Origin: Erythrocercus mccallii | Lineage: Eukaryota > Chordata > Aves > Passeriformes > Dicruridae | Direction of reading: 5' to 3' | Assembly (NCBI GenBank): GCA_013397435.1 | Contig: VZRG01000748.1 | Span: 220,410-284,409, forward strand | DNA: 64,000 nt | In this document: one piece after another, positions 1-13,391 of the stretch | Position numbering within the stretch: position 1 is the first letter of the stretch | Layout of the letters: the number at the start of each line of letters is the position of its first letter | The notes under the pieces: generated by a model | Told to the model about the DNA's origin: nothing | The model's input: only the letters and a program-made list of their open reading frames with translations | Database searches by the model: none | Program-made: the position numbers and the translations under genes

Positions 1-1093
1 AATAGCTTATTTTAAGCTATATATGGTACACTACTTGCCTCTTCCCTTCCAACCTACAGCATAGAAGACATCCAGTCAAAAAGGACAGGAGCAACAGAGA
101 AGGTCCCTTGCTAGCTGGTGGGGCAGTGTTTTAATGATTGTGTGGAAGATGGGAGCATGAGGGAGTGAAGCTGAAATTCATTTGCAGGAGATCTGATTCA
201 CTCAGGCACATGTAATACCTTCAAGACAGAGCAACCTGCCAACTTTCCTTGACCATTCCAGAAACAAGCATCTCCTGTCTTCCAAGCAGAGACGATTCAC
301 AGCATATGCTGAGGAATCACCTTGATCCGCAGCAGGATGGGGTGAATGCTAGCACCTCCTCAAAGGTAATGTAGTGCTTCAGCACCTGGAATCAGAGCCC
401 CCAGTGGAGATAAAGAGCACTGATACCTTACCACCTTCAGGGGAGCAGAGAATCTCAGACATCATTTCTAGAGGGTCTGGAATGCTGAGATGACATACTG
501 TTTTGTCTGGAATTTGGAGAGGCAGTCTGCTTCCTTTAATAAACCTGGGGGAGGAGTAAATTTCTTCTAAGGAGTGAAGAATGGCACCAATATATCCTGC
601 AAAAGGAGACTACCTTATTCTCTTACTCAGAAGGAAATATGACGAGCTTCTGGTTTAACACCTATGATTCACATTACAAAAAAAAGCAGAATTTTTTCAG
701 TCCTTCATTAATGTATTACCTCCTTTGTACCTGCTTTCCACTATTGATACCTCAACTACTCAACAATCATGAATCAAGAAGAAAAATGAATGCAACACTC
801 AAAAGCAATTCATGGCCATTTTCAATTTGCCTTTTGGTTTTTTGAGTCCTTGCAATTCATTCTGTTCTTATTTTCAAGGTTTTCTTCCTAGCAATCAGAG
901 ATAAAAAATATATTCTCATGTGAGTTGTGTTTTTCCTTTTTTTTTATATAATCACAAGATTCCAGATACCAAGATTGAATACCAAGATTGAAGAAAAACA
1001 TTATGTATTGTAAATCTCACAGTAAAAGCCATGACTGCAGTATCTCTCTCTCATACACCACTGCTTCTCTCTTCCTTCTTTTCCCTGAGTAAC

Positions 1094-1140
1094 TAAACAA
1101 AAACAACCTTTGCACAGCTTTTATTCTTGATAATTTTATT
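1094..1140 (-). terminator. candidate distal GRIN2B poly(A) site
   Basis: On the minus strand two AATAAA hexamers occur 15 bp apart (1140-1135 and 1125-1120). They are followed by a plausible CA cleavage position near 1113 and a GU/U-rich stretch GGTTGTTTTTGTTTAG (1109-1094). This is the textbook order of poly(A) signal, cleavage site and downstream element, in an AT-rich block (about 1100-1300). If used, the 3' UTR would be about 12.3 kb. Inference from sequence only. Confidence 0.45.
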
Positions 1141-4100
1141 TTGGTGGTTTTCATGCTACATAAAAATTATTTTTTATATCAAAAAATTATTCACAATATT
1201 TCCAAAATAGTTCAAGTGGTTTTTTTTCCCTTTTGTGTTTTTTAAATATTTTTAATGTATTTTTATTTCTTCTTTTTTTTTTTCTGCAGCTAGGGTTACA
1301 AAACATCCCATTTCCTCTCGCCACCACCAATTCACTGTTGATTCACTTTTACATTTGCATATGTAAAAAGAAAAGAAAAATAACAAAACTTTTAATATCA
1401 TTTACTTGAGAAATAAAAAGTCATTTGGCACTCATGTCTCTGTGGCTCTGATTTTCACCAGTGAAGTCATTGGAGGTGGGTGTGGGTGTGTGCACACATA
1501 TATGCATGCATAAAAGGTATGAAGAGGAGGCAAAATTTAGGCAAAAATGGTCTCAGAAGCGGATAGGATATACCTGCTGTGTTCAAAAGCCTGATGGGTG
1601 GCCAGGTTCACCGCAAGGTACCAACAGCTCAAGAGAAGAGGAGGTAGCAGTGTTGGGCAGTAGAAGACTTAGACTAGAGGTGAGTATTTCTTTGTCTTTT
1701 GGTTGATAGACTGAGCTTATCACAGGTGTTCTCCAAAGTAAATGTACATTAGTTAGAAAGCAAATATAGCTGAAGTTGACCTGTGCCAGGTCTAGAGACG
1801 CTACCTGCCCCAACCCTAGTAGACACAGCAGTCCTTCACTGCTGTCCTCAGCCACTTCCAAGTGCCAAAGGATGAAGGTGTTGGGTTTTCCCTTAGGTGT
1901 CATGATATTCAGAGCTGGCCAGCTGCCCATGCACCACCTTTAATTCCTACTTCATGGTCTGTGAGGCTCTGCTCAGCCTTGAATGATGTTGTCCAAGTTG
2001 AGAGTCATTCCTACCCACTTGCAAATAGATCAGGAGAGGCAAGGCTGAACACCTCTATCCCATTCAGGGTCATATATTTGTCCCTGTTTCTTTTGTTGCA
2101 GACCTACATGCCTGACTCCTGCTCCAGTGTGGGAAGGACTGTGCAGGGGTCAGTGAACCATCTTCCCCTCCGCCTGCCCTCCAGCCTGATCCACAACCCA
2201 CACATACTAGAGGATCATCTTCTGTGGATGACCATTCCCTTTGGGTCAAGCCCCTCTGCTACAGGGGTCTTGTCCCAAGAATGGCCATGGAAACTGCCAA
2301 TTCCTTCCTCACCTGGACAATCTTGCATAGCTTCAGAAGGGCAGAACCCAAGGCTCTCGGCCTTGCAGCAGCCTTTGGTGCAATGGCCAAAGCTCACTAG
2401 AGAAACATTTTAACATTTTTTAAGGGAAAAAAGAGAAAAATGTTTAAAGGAAGGAAAGACAGGGAGTATATTAAAAAAAAACAAAACACCACCCCCCCAT
2501 AACTACAACAAAAATCTCCAAAGCCCACTTGTGCAACAATTAAATATTTTGTCTTCTGTGACTCTAAAGGGAAGTCAGTAAAAAGCTACTTTCCAAAAAG
2601 CTGCTGCCTCCACTATATACCAGCCCTCACCTCCAGTTACAGATGGTGCTTTGGTCACTGGCAAAGAGACATTTCAAGATAGCCCTGCCATTCAGGAAAA
2701 AACATGTACAAAGGAAAGACCCCAAATACAGCTGAACCATACAAACAATAACCACACAGAACTGAGGTCTTGGAAAGTTGTATTGCTGAAAACACCTCTC
2801 TGTGCCCAATAAAAGGACTGTGTAAACAAACAAACAAAGCAAGCATACAAAAGAAATCAACAGCTAAACAATAAACCTTCTCCCCTCCCATGTTAGAAAT
2901 TTTGAAAATGCAAAGCTAAAAAGAGCAGTTTGCTGTGTTTCTGACCACAGGTGAGAGACAGCCTTCTCCAAAGATTGGAAAAGCAACCAGACAGGCAAAG
3001 AGGCCTCCAAAGCTAGCAGCTTTCTGTGCTAACCTCCGCACTGATGGCTGCCCAGTTGGAAGTTCGTTTCCTACAGCACCTCTTGAGGGCTCCAGTTTGC
3101 TAGGAGCTTTTAGGTGTATAAGCATGTTGATAATAGCAATAATATCTAAAATACACACACACATGTGTACAAACATTCACACACATATATCTTCTCTTCC
3201 ATAAAAGACAAACATGGCAGAGCACAGGATACAATTTGATGGAGAGGAAAGAGCAGCTGGAAATGGAAGAAAGCAGAGGAGGTGAATGGAAGTGGTCTGA
3301 TAGAATGAGGTACTGGAGACCACAGATTATTCTTTTACATTTCATATATATAAAGAAAAAGAAATCATCAAAGAGGCCCAGTGACACCAGCACTGAAGGG
3401 CTGGTTTAGCAGAGTTAAGATAGGCTAAATGATGAGAGCCCTAGCCCCTAAATGTTGCTCCTTCCTTTCTGACTAATCATGGCATCTCTTCGTCAGGTCC
3501 TGATTGTCTCTTCTGGCTGCTGACAGAGGACAGCCGTGTCTTGTTCAGCAGTTTGGCCAGTTAAAGTGCTGTGCCAGTTGGCACTGTAGGGCCCTCCCAG
3601 CAGGTCATCCTCTCTGGTGCTAGTAGTGTTGTGATCTCTCCTGGAAATGAATGGGATGAGAATGGCTGCAGAAAGTTTACTCCTTTCTACTCTCCCTTTT
3701 CACTGTCCCCTCTGGAGAAATGGAACCCCTCCAGAGTGTGGGATTAGCAAGCTCTCTACTCAGCTCCAAGCAGCAAAAGTGATGTTCTTCCAAGTAATGG
3801 GATGGGAGACCAATTCACCTCAGCTCAGCTTTTTCCTTTGTCTGACATGAGCAAGAAAGGACAGGCTAGTGTTTTCTTGCAAGTGGAATTTCAGTGCTTG
3901 CATTGCTCTAGGAGGCAAGAAAATGAATAGCAAGGGAGTTACAGTCTTGTTACAGTCACAGATCAGATTGACCAGATCACTTCCAAAAGACCTTACCAGT
4001 TAGTGTGTGATTGTCTTCCTTTTCCACCTACCAGTTAAGGCCAGAGTAGGTAATGAGTGTGGCACAATGGTTTGTAAATGTGGCACGGTGGATGAAGCAC

Positions 4101-6359
4101 AGAAGTGAATGAACACATGGAATGGGTTTCTGGTGCTGTAGTAAAAACCTCTACGGGGTCTGCATCTTAGCCTCATCATGGATTCAGAGCTGGTCCCCTG
4201 GAATCCAAAAAAGCAGCCAAGCCAGTGTGTACCAGGAAGGAACAATAGGGTTGCCAATTTACCTGCAGGTACCCATCATCTGGCTTTAGCAGCATACAGC
4301 TCCCATCACTTTTGTCTCAGCTCAAACACATGCGTACAAACACCTAAGCACACGCACTGTGGCACCACACATACATATGTGTGCAGGCTGCGTAAATACA
4401 CATACCAACATGAACCCACCCTTGTCCCCCACAAGTAGACACGTGCAAGAAATACAGACAAGTAGCAAACAACAAGCATGCAACATACACATTGTGATCC
4501 CAAGCAGAAGGAACCCCTCTAAGCTATGTTCAAGCATGGTAGGTTCCTGGGAGATGAATCCTGGCAAAATACACTGCAGGAAGAGGCCCACACAAGGAAG
4601 AGAATCAAAAAAAGCCATTCCAGGCATCTAAACCCCTAAGTAGCTATTCTGAAAGCTCCTTGAATTTCACAGGAGTTTAGCTGCCTGTGAAGATGGATCT
4701 GCCTCCAAGGCTTGGAAGGAAAGCAGAGGGAGAAAGTACAAAACTTGAATCTTATTCCCTTGAACTGATTTTTGTCTGTTCAGTGACAGGTCTAGCCTTT
4801 TTCCAGTTGACATGGGACTTAGCAGCAAGTGCCCAAGGGCCTAGAGAGAAGTCTCATGTAAGGGATGCCTTCTTTCTGGACACCCTGCAGTGTTGCCATT
4901 ATGCTGTACTTTTGGCACATGGAATAGGCAAAGGAAACACAGCAAAGAGCTTAATGATGTTCAGAAAGGTAACTCACTATTTGGCCATAAATTAATCTCT
5001 GGGATGTACTCCTAGGGAGATACCTGTAACATTGCGGTAACATTAAATGGGCCAGCACTTCCAACTCCACTTATGTTTAGAGTTCTGCCAGGAGTCACTC
5101 AAATGTACAAACATATACCTCCTCTCAGACTTACAGGTATTTGTAGCCATGTATTCACAGGTACACAAACCTCAGTGGACCATGCTGGGACAGTTATGCC
5201 AACATCATAGCAAGGGTACATCAGAAGCCTGACTACCCTCCTCACATCTGTGAGCAGAGATCCATTCCCAGGTGGCTGTGGTGGTTTTTCTCACCCAGAA
5301 ATCAGAAACACAGGCCTGCAATCGAATAGCAGGTTAAGCAAGAGTTAGCTGCAGCTGGGAGAAAACTGCTGCTCTGAATAACCTCTGGCCATCTTGACGC
5401 TTTGCATTGCTCCCTGCACTGCCCATGTATTTTCATACAACTACACTACACACATGCAGACTGACTGGCCCTTTCTCAGACTGCGGCCAGCAGACCCTTG
5501 TGTGTTCAGGGATAAGCAGTCAGTGCCAGGGACATTGAGGATGGTACATTGATTAAGGAACAATGCAAATTGTCCAAAAGGGAAGGAAGGCGATGTCTTG
5601 GCATCTGCCTAGAGCCTCTACCAGTCTCACATTGGCTCTCTCCATGCTTATTCACCATCCTATCATTCTACTTACTGCTGCAACATCAGACACCAATCCT
5701 AGCATATAATGCCAAGTACCAGCTTACACTGACTTGTCAGACAGAAAGGGACCAAATACTACTGGGCATTCACTCCCAGGTCTGCAACACAGCAGACCTT
5801 CACACAGGTCTTTAGAAGCCTCTGGGCAATAAAGGAAGTGCCCTGTGCTTTTAAAAGATAGCATACTTCTCTCCAGCAGCCTTGCTTTATTCACATAGAG
5901 TAAAAGCAAAGAAACTGTACTGATCCTCATATGAGTCAACCTGGAGTGAATAAAAACTGTGTATCTACCTGCTATAAATTTATCTGTCAGCCATCAAGGA
6001 CAGAAATTATGTCCTTTCTCTGGGCTTTCTCAGAAAATACAATTTCACTGCTCTCTTGCACGGGAAAATTTGCCATACTGATGATTTCTTATTTCTTGAG
6101 TGTGTAAGAGCAGAACACTCCCTCAGTGAACATGACAGAGAAGTCAAAAATAGCTACAAAATATCATCTTCTAAAAATTTGGTCATGGCTAGATTTTTCA
6201 GGAGACAAGTGCATGCCTGCCCTTCACTCATCTTCTACACAGCATCGTACAGGCTGATGAAGAAACCGAGCAACAAGAGAGTAATAAGAGGAGAGTGGGC
6301 AAACAGCCAACATAAGTAATTCTGAGGGAAGAGGTATGGAGATGAAATTGAAGAATTGG

Positions 6360-6409
6360 TGTAAGATGGGAAAGTAGATAAGAGGCCAGGGAGATGAAGC
6401 AGTAAGCTG
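6360..6409. repeat. 50-bp perfect direct repeat, copy 1
   Basis: Starts TGTAAGATGGGAAAGTAG and ends GCAGTAAGCTG. It is identical to 7849-7898, 1489 bp away. Flanking bases do not match, so the identity is confined to this block. Confidence 0.95.
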
Positions 6410-6714
6410 CTGCAGAGATCAAAACACCTGAAAATGAGGTTCTGCTAAGAGGAAGGACAAAGAGCAGAGGAAATAAAGTGGTCAAGAACGGCACAGAGGA
6501 TCTGAGACCATGCCACTTCCCCTTTCACTGGTACTGGAAAGACTGCAAAAGGACAGAGAAGGAAGAGTTGGCCAGGAGAGGAAGGCCCATAGGGAGATCC
6601 CTGTAATCCGCAGTAACAAATGTACCCTGCTGACATCCCAGGGAGAAGACACTGGGCACCAGGGAAGAGAAAGTAAAAAAAGTGCAAAGCACATGGAGAA
6701 GGAAACAGCCTTGT

Positions 6715-6756
6715 GCCTCACACAAACAGTCCCTAGCAATCAACACAGCTTTTATT
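6715..6756 (-). terminator. candidate alternative poly(A) site in the GRIN2B 3' UTR
   Basis: A minus-strand AATAAA (6756-6751) is followed by AGCTGTGTTG and, further on, a GU-rich TGTTTGTGTG stretch. It is a weaker alternative to the site near 1120-1140 and would give a 3' UTR of about 6.65 kb. Confidence 0.3.
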
Positions 6757-7848
6757 ACAGGAAGTTATTAACACCCTCTGCTACCCACTGCCCGTTATCA
6801 ATCCCAAACCTCCCCTCTCTGGGGATCCTTTCTTGGCACACACATATAACATCCAGATAAACTTTCCAAACCAGCAAAAGCAACCACTGAAACAACTTCA
6901 AACACCACAGACCAATAAAACCACAATTTAGAAGTTAACTTTCCCAACCCCCCATGCCATTATTTAATAAGGAAATACTGTACAGATATAAAACCCACCC
7001 TTTTCCCAACCTGAATATAATTGTTTGAGCTAGTTTCTGTACATATATACACACGTATTTACACAGTAATGCTGCAGTCAGGAAAGCAGATGATGTAAAA
7101 GTCACAAAGTGAATACATAAATTAAATAACTACCAGCAGAACATTAGGAAAGGTCACGCTGTTCCTACTTGGCAAAAATGTGTTGTGGGACAGTCATTAA
7201 GTGTACTGCAATGTACTCTGTGTCATGTATATGTGTGTGTGTGTACATACAGACACGCAAACCTCACAGCTTCCTGCTGTCTCAGGTTTGTTCATGTATG
7301 TTTCACTTCCCCAGTATGTCTCATATGTGTGTGCGTGCCCAGAGGAACCCCTGTTCCACAGCATAGAATTATTTTCTGACCTTTTGGAGTATATACCAGT
7401 GCTTGCTGTGAACCATTAATGGCAGGAAGCCAGCAGGTTAAGAGATCTGAACTACCAACGCATCACAGAGATCCCTCTCTACCTCAGCACTCGGGGGACT
7501 GTACCCTTGACATTGGCAGACATGAGTCCTGCTGTCTGCAATATGGTTTCACTGTCTTTTTCTAAACACAAGCAAGTTTATGCTGTGTCAATTTCGTTAT
7601 CAGCAATGGCAGAAAGGCGCCAGAATTCATTCAAATAGCATAGCTAGGAAAGGAATTTGGGGAATCTCAGGAAATGGAGAAAAAAACTGAAAGCCAATTG
7701 CAAAGTGGTTTTCATTGTCACCATTCTAGTGGTAGACACCCAGGTTTGTCTGCAGTCAGCCTCAGGGAGGTCCAGAGGGCCCATGATGAAGATGAAGCAA
7801 TAGTATTTATCTTGCCAGTGAGACACTTGGCACCCCTGTTTGCCTTGA

Positions 7849-7898
7849 TGTAAGATGGGAAAGTAGATAAGAGGCCAGGGAGATGAAGCAGTAAGCTG
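7849..7898. repeat. 50-bp perfect direct repeat, copy 2
   Basis: Same 50 bases as 6360-6409 in the same orientation. The sequence is neither low-complexity nor a repeat family I recognise. Confidence 0.95.
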
Positions 7899-10803
7899 GG
7901 GGAGGAGAGAGGAAGCCACAGGGAAGTGTAGGTGAATGCAGCTAGGGTCTATGGCTTGGAAATCTATTTGGCTGCAGATTGAAAATAAGCCCTTGTGGGG
8001 ACAACAATCAGGTCCCACTAGTTACTATCTCAGTGTAACTACCTGCAGCATCCAGCAGCATGGTAGGTGTGTTCCAGGTGGACACGCCAGGTGTGTTCAG
8101 CAGCAGGGAAGCACTTATGGGAAAGAGTGGGTGCAGATGGGGATCGTGGCTTGGAGTCTGTCCCCATTTTTGTTGCCAGCAATTTGGTTCCTTTCTCACA
8201 CACAGCTCCCAGGGGCTCCTGTGGTGACCAGGCATATACCACAGAAAGGAAGCATAACTGGGTCCTACCCTTTGCCAGCTTGGAGAGAGAAGAAAGGGTG
8301 AAGTATAATTCCGTAGAGCAAGGGCACAGAGGGTCAGCACAAAATCCTTTCATCAATACTCCTGATCTTTATCCACTTAAATTTTCCCTTTCTTTTTGGC
8401 AACCAAAAATGCATGGGGCAATGCAACCTCCCACCCTTCTCCATGAGAAGGGCTCATCAAAGGTTGTTTAACTTGAGTGGAAGATGTGTGAAAGGCCTAA
8501 GTCTGATCATTGGCTGTGTTCCCAGGCTTGCTTCCATCTGTTGATATGCAATGGAGGTCGGAGGATATGCCATATTTGATAGAAAGCTCTAAAGCAAAGA
8601 TTTGCCTATGAAGATCCCTGAGGTATCTCTGATCACTCCAACCTGTCACCACCATCATATTCATTCTTTATCTCCCCCTCTCTCTTTTGCTGGCAATTTT
8701 GCTGTGAGCAACAGCCTGGTCTGATTGTACATAGGGGCACCATTCAAGATGGATGCTAGGGTCTTCTCAGAGTGAGGAGCTCAACATCAGCAGACACTGC
8801 TGAAGAAGAGGCCATCCTGGCAACTCTTAACCTCTCCATCAAATCCTTTGCGACATCATAAAGGAACCTTCCTCCCACCATATGCTGGAAATTGAAGTAT
8901 CAGTTCCCTACAGGCAAAGTTCATACTTTGATATTGCTGAGCATTTTGAACCCACTGGGGATCTCACCTGGAGAGTTCTGACAATGCATGCTGGATTTTC
9001 AGAGAGAATGGCATTTTTTGTTGTTGCTGTTGTTCAGATGGGGACTGTGTGCTTCATTGTCTCAACTGACAACACGTTCTGACTGCAGATTTTCTTGCCT
9101 ACTTAGGATGTGACATTGCAAGTTCTGATACTGCCCTCACTGGGAGGCATGATGGGAGACAGAACTACTACACCAGCCTGTGTTGTGTTGCACTACAGTA
9201 AAAAGCCGGTGTGAATACTCCAACAAGGTTTATGATGTGGAGATCCATGGCTGTGAGTTTTACCTCCCAGTTGCTTTTCCACTTTCCACTGTGTATGGCA
9301 CATTTTTTTTCATATTTCCTCCATCTACTTCATAGACATTCTCCTTCAGCTGAGTACATACACTCCAGTACCATTTCAGAAGAACATGGCTCATGAAAAT
9401 ACTTCTCAGAGAGCCATGCCTCTGGCTAGAAGTGAGGAGGTAAATGTCAGAAACATTGCCAAAGGTGCCTAATCTTTCCTGGGAGGCTGTCTGCAAATAT
9501 TCAGCAGAGGTCACCAACTGTAGAGGACACAATGGTTTGTACTCAGTATTGTGTGCAGAAAACTTCAGGGAGAGGAAATGTTCCCAGCCACTGCCTCAGA
9601 AAATACTGGTGTTTCTACAGCAGAGAGAGAGAAATGGTAAGGCAAGGGATGTGGAGTTTTGTCAGGCTCTGGTATGAAATCCCATTATTTTCTGGACAGG
9701 TAATAAACAGCACATGGGTGGCTTTCTAATATAGACAACACCTGCTGCTAATATTACCTGTTTGACTCACTTAAATACTTGCAATGAAAATACACAAAAT
9801 CTAAAATTCTAAATATATAATCAGAGTTTAATAACATCATTGATTTATTTTCTTGATTATGAATTACACCCTCCCCCCTCCCACCCTTTCCCCTTCGTCT
9901 CTGTCCCAAAACTTGTTGACCTGTCAGAACTAAAATAAACAAAGCAACCAGAAAAGATCACTTACAGGAGAAAGGATTAACCTGATGGACACATGGCCTA
10001 ATATTATGGGAGAAGGCAGAATACCAGACTCCTGTGGTTAGACCAGTGGTTCAGTCCAGAGTTTCCAGTTCTTCTTTTCTGGTTGCCCTAGAGCATTCGA
10101 GTGGTTTGTGGCACAGTTAATATTTTCAGAGCACTCAGTGTGTTAACAGTGCTACAACAGTAAGAATACTAGATAATGATTTTGGCAAACTATCATTTGC
10201 CGATCAGTGGAACAAGGGACAGACCAGTTCAGAGAAAATATGAACCAACTTTCAACCTGGAACACAAAAATCAGAACCTTCAAGAAGAGATTTGAAAAAA
10301 GTTCCATTAACTTCTTTTTGGTTTGTTTTCAGCTTAATTTCCCTGCAGAACCACCCTCCAGGTTTCCTCATTCCAGATGGGGAGGGATGGAAGAGTACCA
10401 AGATAACCACCAAAGAGATTAGCTGCCCTTGTCAGCTGTCAAGCTTCCCAACCCCAAGCCCTTAGGAAATACCAGAAATTATCACAAGCTTTCCCAGGTC
10501 CAAGATTTCTAAACCAAAGTAGCATTGGAGAAGTCTCTTAATGTCAAAGTAATGGTCCAACCTGAGTGGCCAGCTTGATGGTTCACCCCACCACTATCAA
10601 GACAGTATAGTGCCTTGAGGCCCAAACTCCATAGAGATGCTGGTACAGAGAGTTTATATGCAAAAAGGAATTGGGAGTGTTCCCATCAAAACATGAAACC
10701 CTGCTGGCAAGGCTTGAAGTGATGTTCCGGCGTCTTCCATTCATGAAGATAAAGGTGACAGGGCAATACAGGGGACCTTGGGGGAACACAACACACATGG
10801 GTT

Positions 10804-10830
10804 TCTCTCTCTCTCTCTCTCTTTTTTTTC
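10804..10830 (+). repeat. (TC)n microsatellite followed by a T run
   Basis: About nine TC units (10804-10822) are followed by eight T. In GRIN2B sense this is an A run and a GA tract inside the presumptive 3' UTR. Confidence 0.9.
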
Positions 10831-10997
10831 CTCATTCATACGGCCTCGACCTGCGTAAACCGCTTCCAAAAATGCAGCTTGAAAAGTCATAGAAAACAAA
10901 CAGAACGGAAATAAACTTCCCCTCCCTCCCACCCCACGACTTGAATATTCACGAGAAGAGAAACACCAATTTATACAAAAACGCAATAAAAAAGAAA

Positions 10998-11005
10998 TAT
11001 TTACA
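10998..11005 (-). promoter_or_regulatory. Pumilio-like element TGTAAATA with adjacent U-rich/CPE-like motif
   Basis: Minus-strand TGTAAATA fits the Pumilio consensus UGUANAUA. Nearby TTTTTAT (plus 10986-10992) resembles a cytoplasmic polyadenylation element. Both lie about 2.4 kb after the stop codon, in the presumptive 3' UTR of a dendritically expressed mRNA. Short motifs occur by chance, so this is only a candidate. Confidence 0.25.
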
Positions 11006-13391
11006 AATTAAAGGAACGCCTTCTTGGTGGCCGCTATCAGAGGTGTCTGACAAGCTGCCACGTGTTCTGGATTGCAGATCGCTCTGTTAATTGTTTGGTT
11101 TCTTTTTTTCTCTTTTCTTTTCCTTTTTGTCCTTGTAATGAGAGAAGAGAGAAAGAGTAAGAAGTTCCCTTTACCCCAAAGAGTAAGGGGTGGCATCACA
11201 AAGACTCTTCCCCTCTTTCCTCCTTAATTTCTTCAGTGAAATATAAGAAAATATTCCCCTCACCAACCCTGCCCACCCTCTCCTCACACACTTTGTCTTT
11301 ACAGGTAAATCCCACCCTCCCCCCTGCCTCAGCTTACAAAATAAATAAAAGGCCTTCTGTTGGCTTAAAAAGAGAACAATAAAATCAACCATGGTGTGGT
11401 GAGCAATGTGAGAGAGGTGGCTTTCAGCTCCAAGAAATGTGGCTTATAAAGACAGGGCTGCCATCTCCCTTATCCTCAGCAGTGTCCCCATGCTTTCAGC
11501 ATAGGACCCTCTCAACCCTTCACCTGGTGAGCCACGGTGATTGAGACACTGGGACAGACCCAGGATAAGCTGTAGAGACTTTGTCGTATCTCTCAGGATG
11601 GGAGAGGTCGGTCCACACCCCCACCTCAGGAGATAGATGACATATGACAGGTGTGTTCAGCTTCTCACTCCTACCATTGCTCCTTTTCCTTTAGTTTAAC
11701 CTGCATCTAAAATGATACAATGGAAAGAAAAAAACCACTCTTATTGATACTAAGTGCACCAGGAAAGCTGTCACTACAACTGCAGGGATGGGAAACCCTA
11801 GGCTATTCCAGCTTTACACCTGTGCTAGTATCTCTCTCACACAGAGGCACACACACATGTACACGCACATCCCAGCTTTGCACATCTTCAGTCTTCAGCA
11901 CAAGTTTCTGTGCTCTCTGGCATTTATTCAAGCACATCTCTTCCCAGGAAGACAGGCTGTGTCCTTCCTCTGTACATTCAATAGTAAATATACATATGTA
12001 TTTCCCATGGGTGCCTACACTCTCCTCCCATTTCCATATGTGCAAGGAGGCATTGAAAACAGTCCGCCAGCACCACTGCCATTACATGCACCCTTCTATG
12101 GCATTTCTTTTTTCCTTTCCAGCCCTGGCAGAGGGCACCCTATTCCTTTTGTTCCAACCTGCTGGCCAAGCATAGAGAGAGCAGAAGGATTAAGCTCCTT
12201 CTTTCTCTCCCATTCTTACTGAAAGGACATGCCAAAATGGGTTTGGTGTCCCCAAAGCGACAGTGAAAAAACTCCCCACCTTTCCCTACTCTTAAGCTCT
12301 GTTCTACTGTGTTTGTTCTCCAGACATAGGATAGTGGGTTTATTTTGCTTTCTTCATAGACATTTCAAGTATAAAGTTATTGTATATACTCGCATATAGG
12401 CAAACACATACTATGCACTGCTCCCACCCTTGAAGAATGTTAAAATTAGTGAGCAGCTCACAGCTAAAGAACCAACACTGTTCCTCTTTCCTCAAATCTT
12501 TATTTCAGTGCAAACCAGCATCTTTTATCTGAGTTTGGGAAACCAACCCTGGAGTCAGGGAGGCTGCTGATCAGCTTTCTCAAACTCAGACTCCACTTTT
12601 TTTCTCTCTCTCCCACTGGTCTGCCACAGATTCAATGGCTGTAATAGCCATAGTGAAACCACTAGCCTGACCTGCAGACAAATCTTCCCTCCCTCCCTCC
12701 ACACCCCTAGCAGACAATTCAAAATTTTAGCGTAAAATTTCTCAGCATATATGCAAATATATATATATTTCAGCCCTATAGTCTTCACAAAATAATATAA
12801 CAAGAACCTCAAGATAGCTAACATATAAGTGCATCATCAAGTTAGTCTTGTTTTCTCCCTTCACTTCCTCCACATCTAACACTACTCTTTTCTAGGCAGT
12901 TTTAGGAAGAGTTGCCTGAGCAAGCATATTTTCCTGCATGTCCATTACACTGCTGCTGCTGCCTCCTCCTACCACACACACAAATAGACATGTGCACACA
13001 TGCCTTTCCCTGCTGGGAGCCAGCAGAAGTGAGCACTAAAGTCACAGCTGCTTCTCCTCAGCCCACCCCTTCCCTGCCTTTTTCTCTGCTTCCTGAAACC
13101 ACAAGCAAGGATATCCAACTCCAACATCACTGTAAAGTGCAATGGCCAGGAATGGAAGAGAATGGGAGGAGCAAGAACATGGAAAAAGAGATAAAAGGGG
13201 AGGCTTGGGAAAGGAGGAGGAAGAGGGGAAACCAAAGAGGTGGCACTTGTCACCAGTGCTGCACTACTCACAACTCCAGTATCCCACACACTAAGGACAT
13301 CACAGAAGAGTAGCTGATGGGGTTGATCCCACCCCACCCTCCCATGCTCCACATACATCCCCAGTCCCTCCCCACGCTCTTGCCCTCTCAC

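Larger units (their letters stand above)
1..13391 (-). other. GRIN2B: GRIN2B presumptive long 3' UTR and 3' flank
   Basis: No spliced exon or convincing coding sequence is visible on either strand. Open frames here lack protein-like composition or family resemblance. Mammalian GRIN2B transcripts are known for unusually long 3' UTRs, so most of this stretch is inferred to be transcribed with the gene. Downstream of the stop (reading minus) come a G-rich segment, a CU-rich tract (plus-strand purines 13141-13240), a GA microsatellite (10804-10822), a Pumilio-like site (10998-11005), and candidate poly(A) signals near 6751 and 1120-1140. DNA left of about 1100 would then be intergenic. No known repeat family was recognised, only short CA/TG tracts (about 3150, 4320-4400, 7229-7245, 11846). 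Confidence 0.5.

Noticed and set aside
1862..2413. 183-codon open frame on plus
   Set aside because: No recognisable domain, low-complexity Ser/Pro/Leu composition, and it lies antisense to the presumptive 3' UTR.
4320..4440. CA/CG-rich stretch as a possible mobile element
   Set aside because: Only a degenerate CA-rich simple-sequence region, with no element ends.
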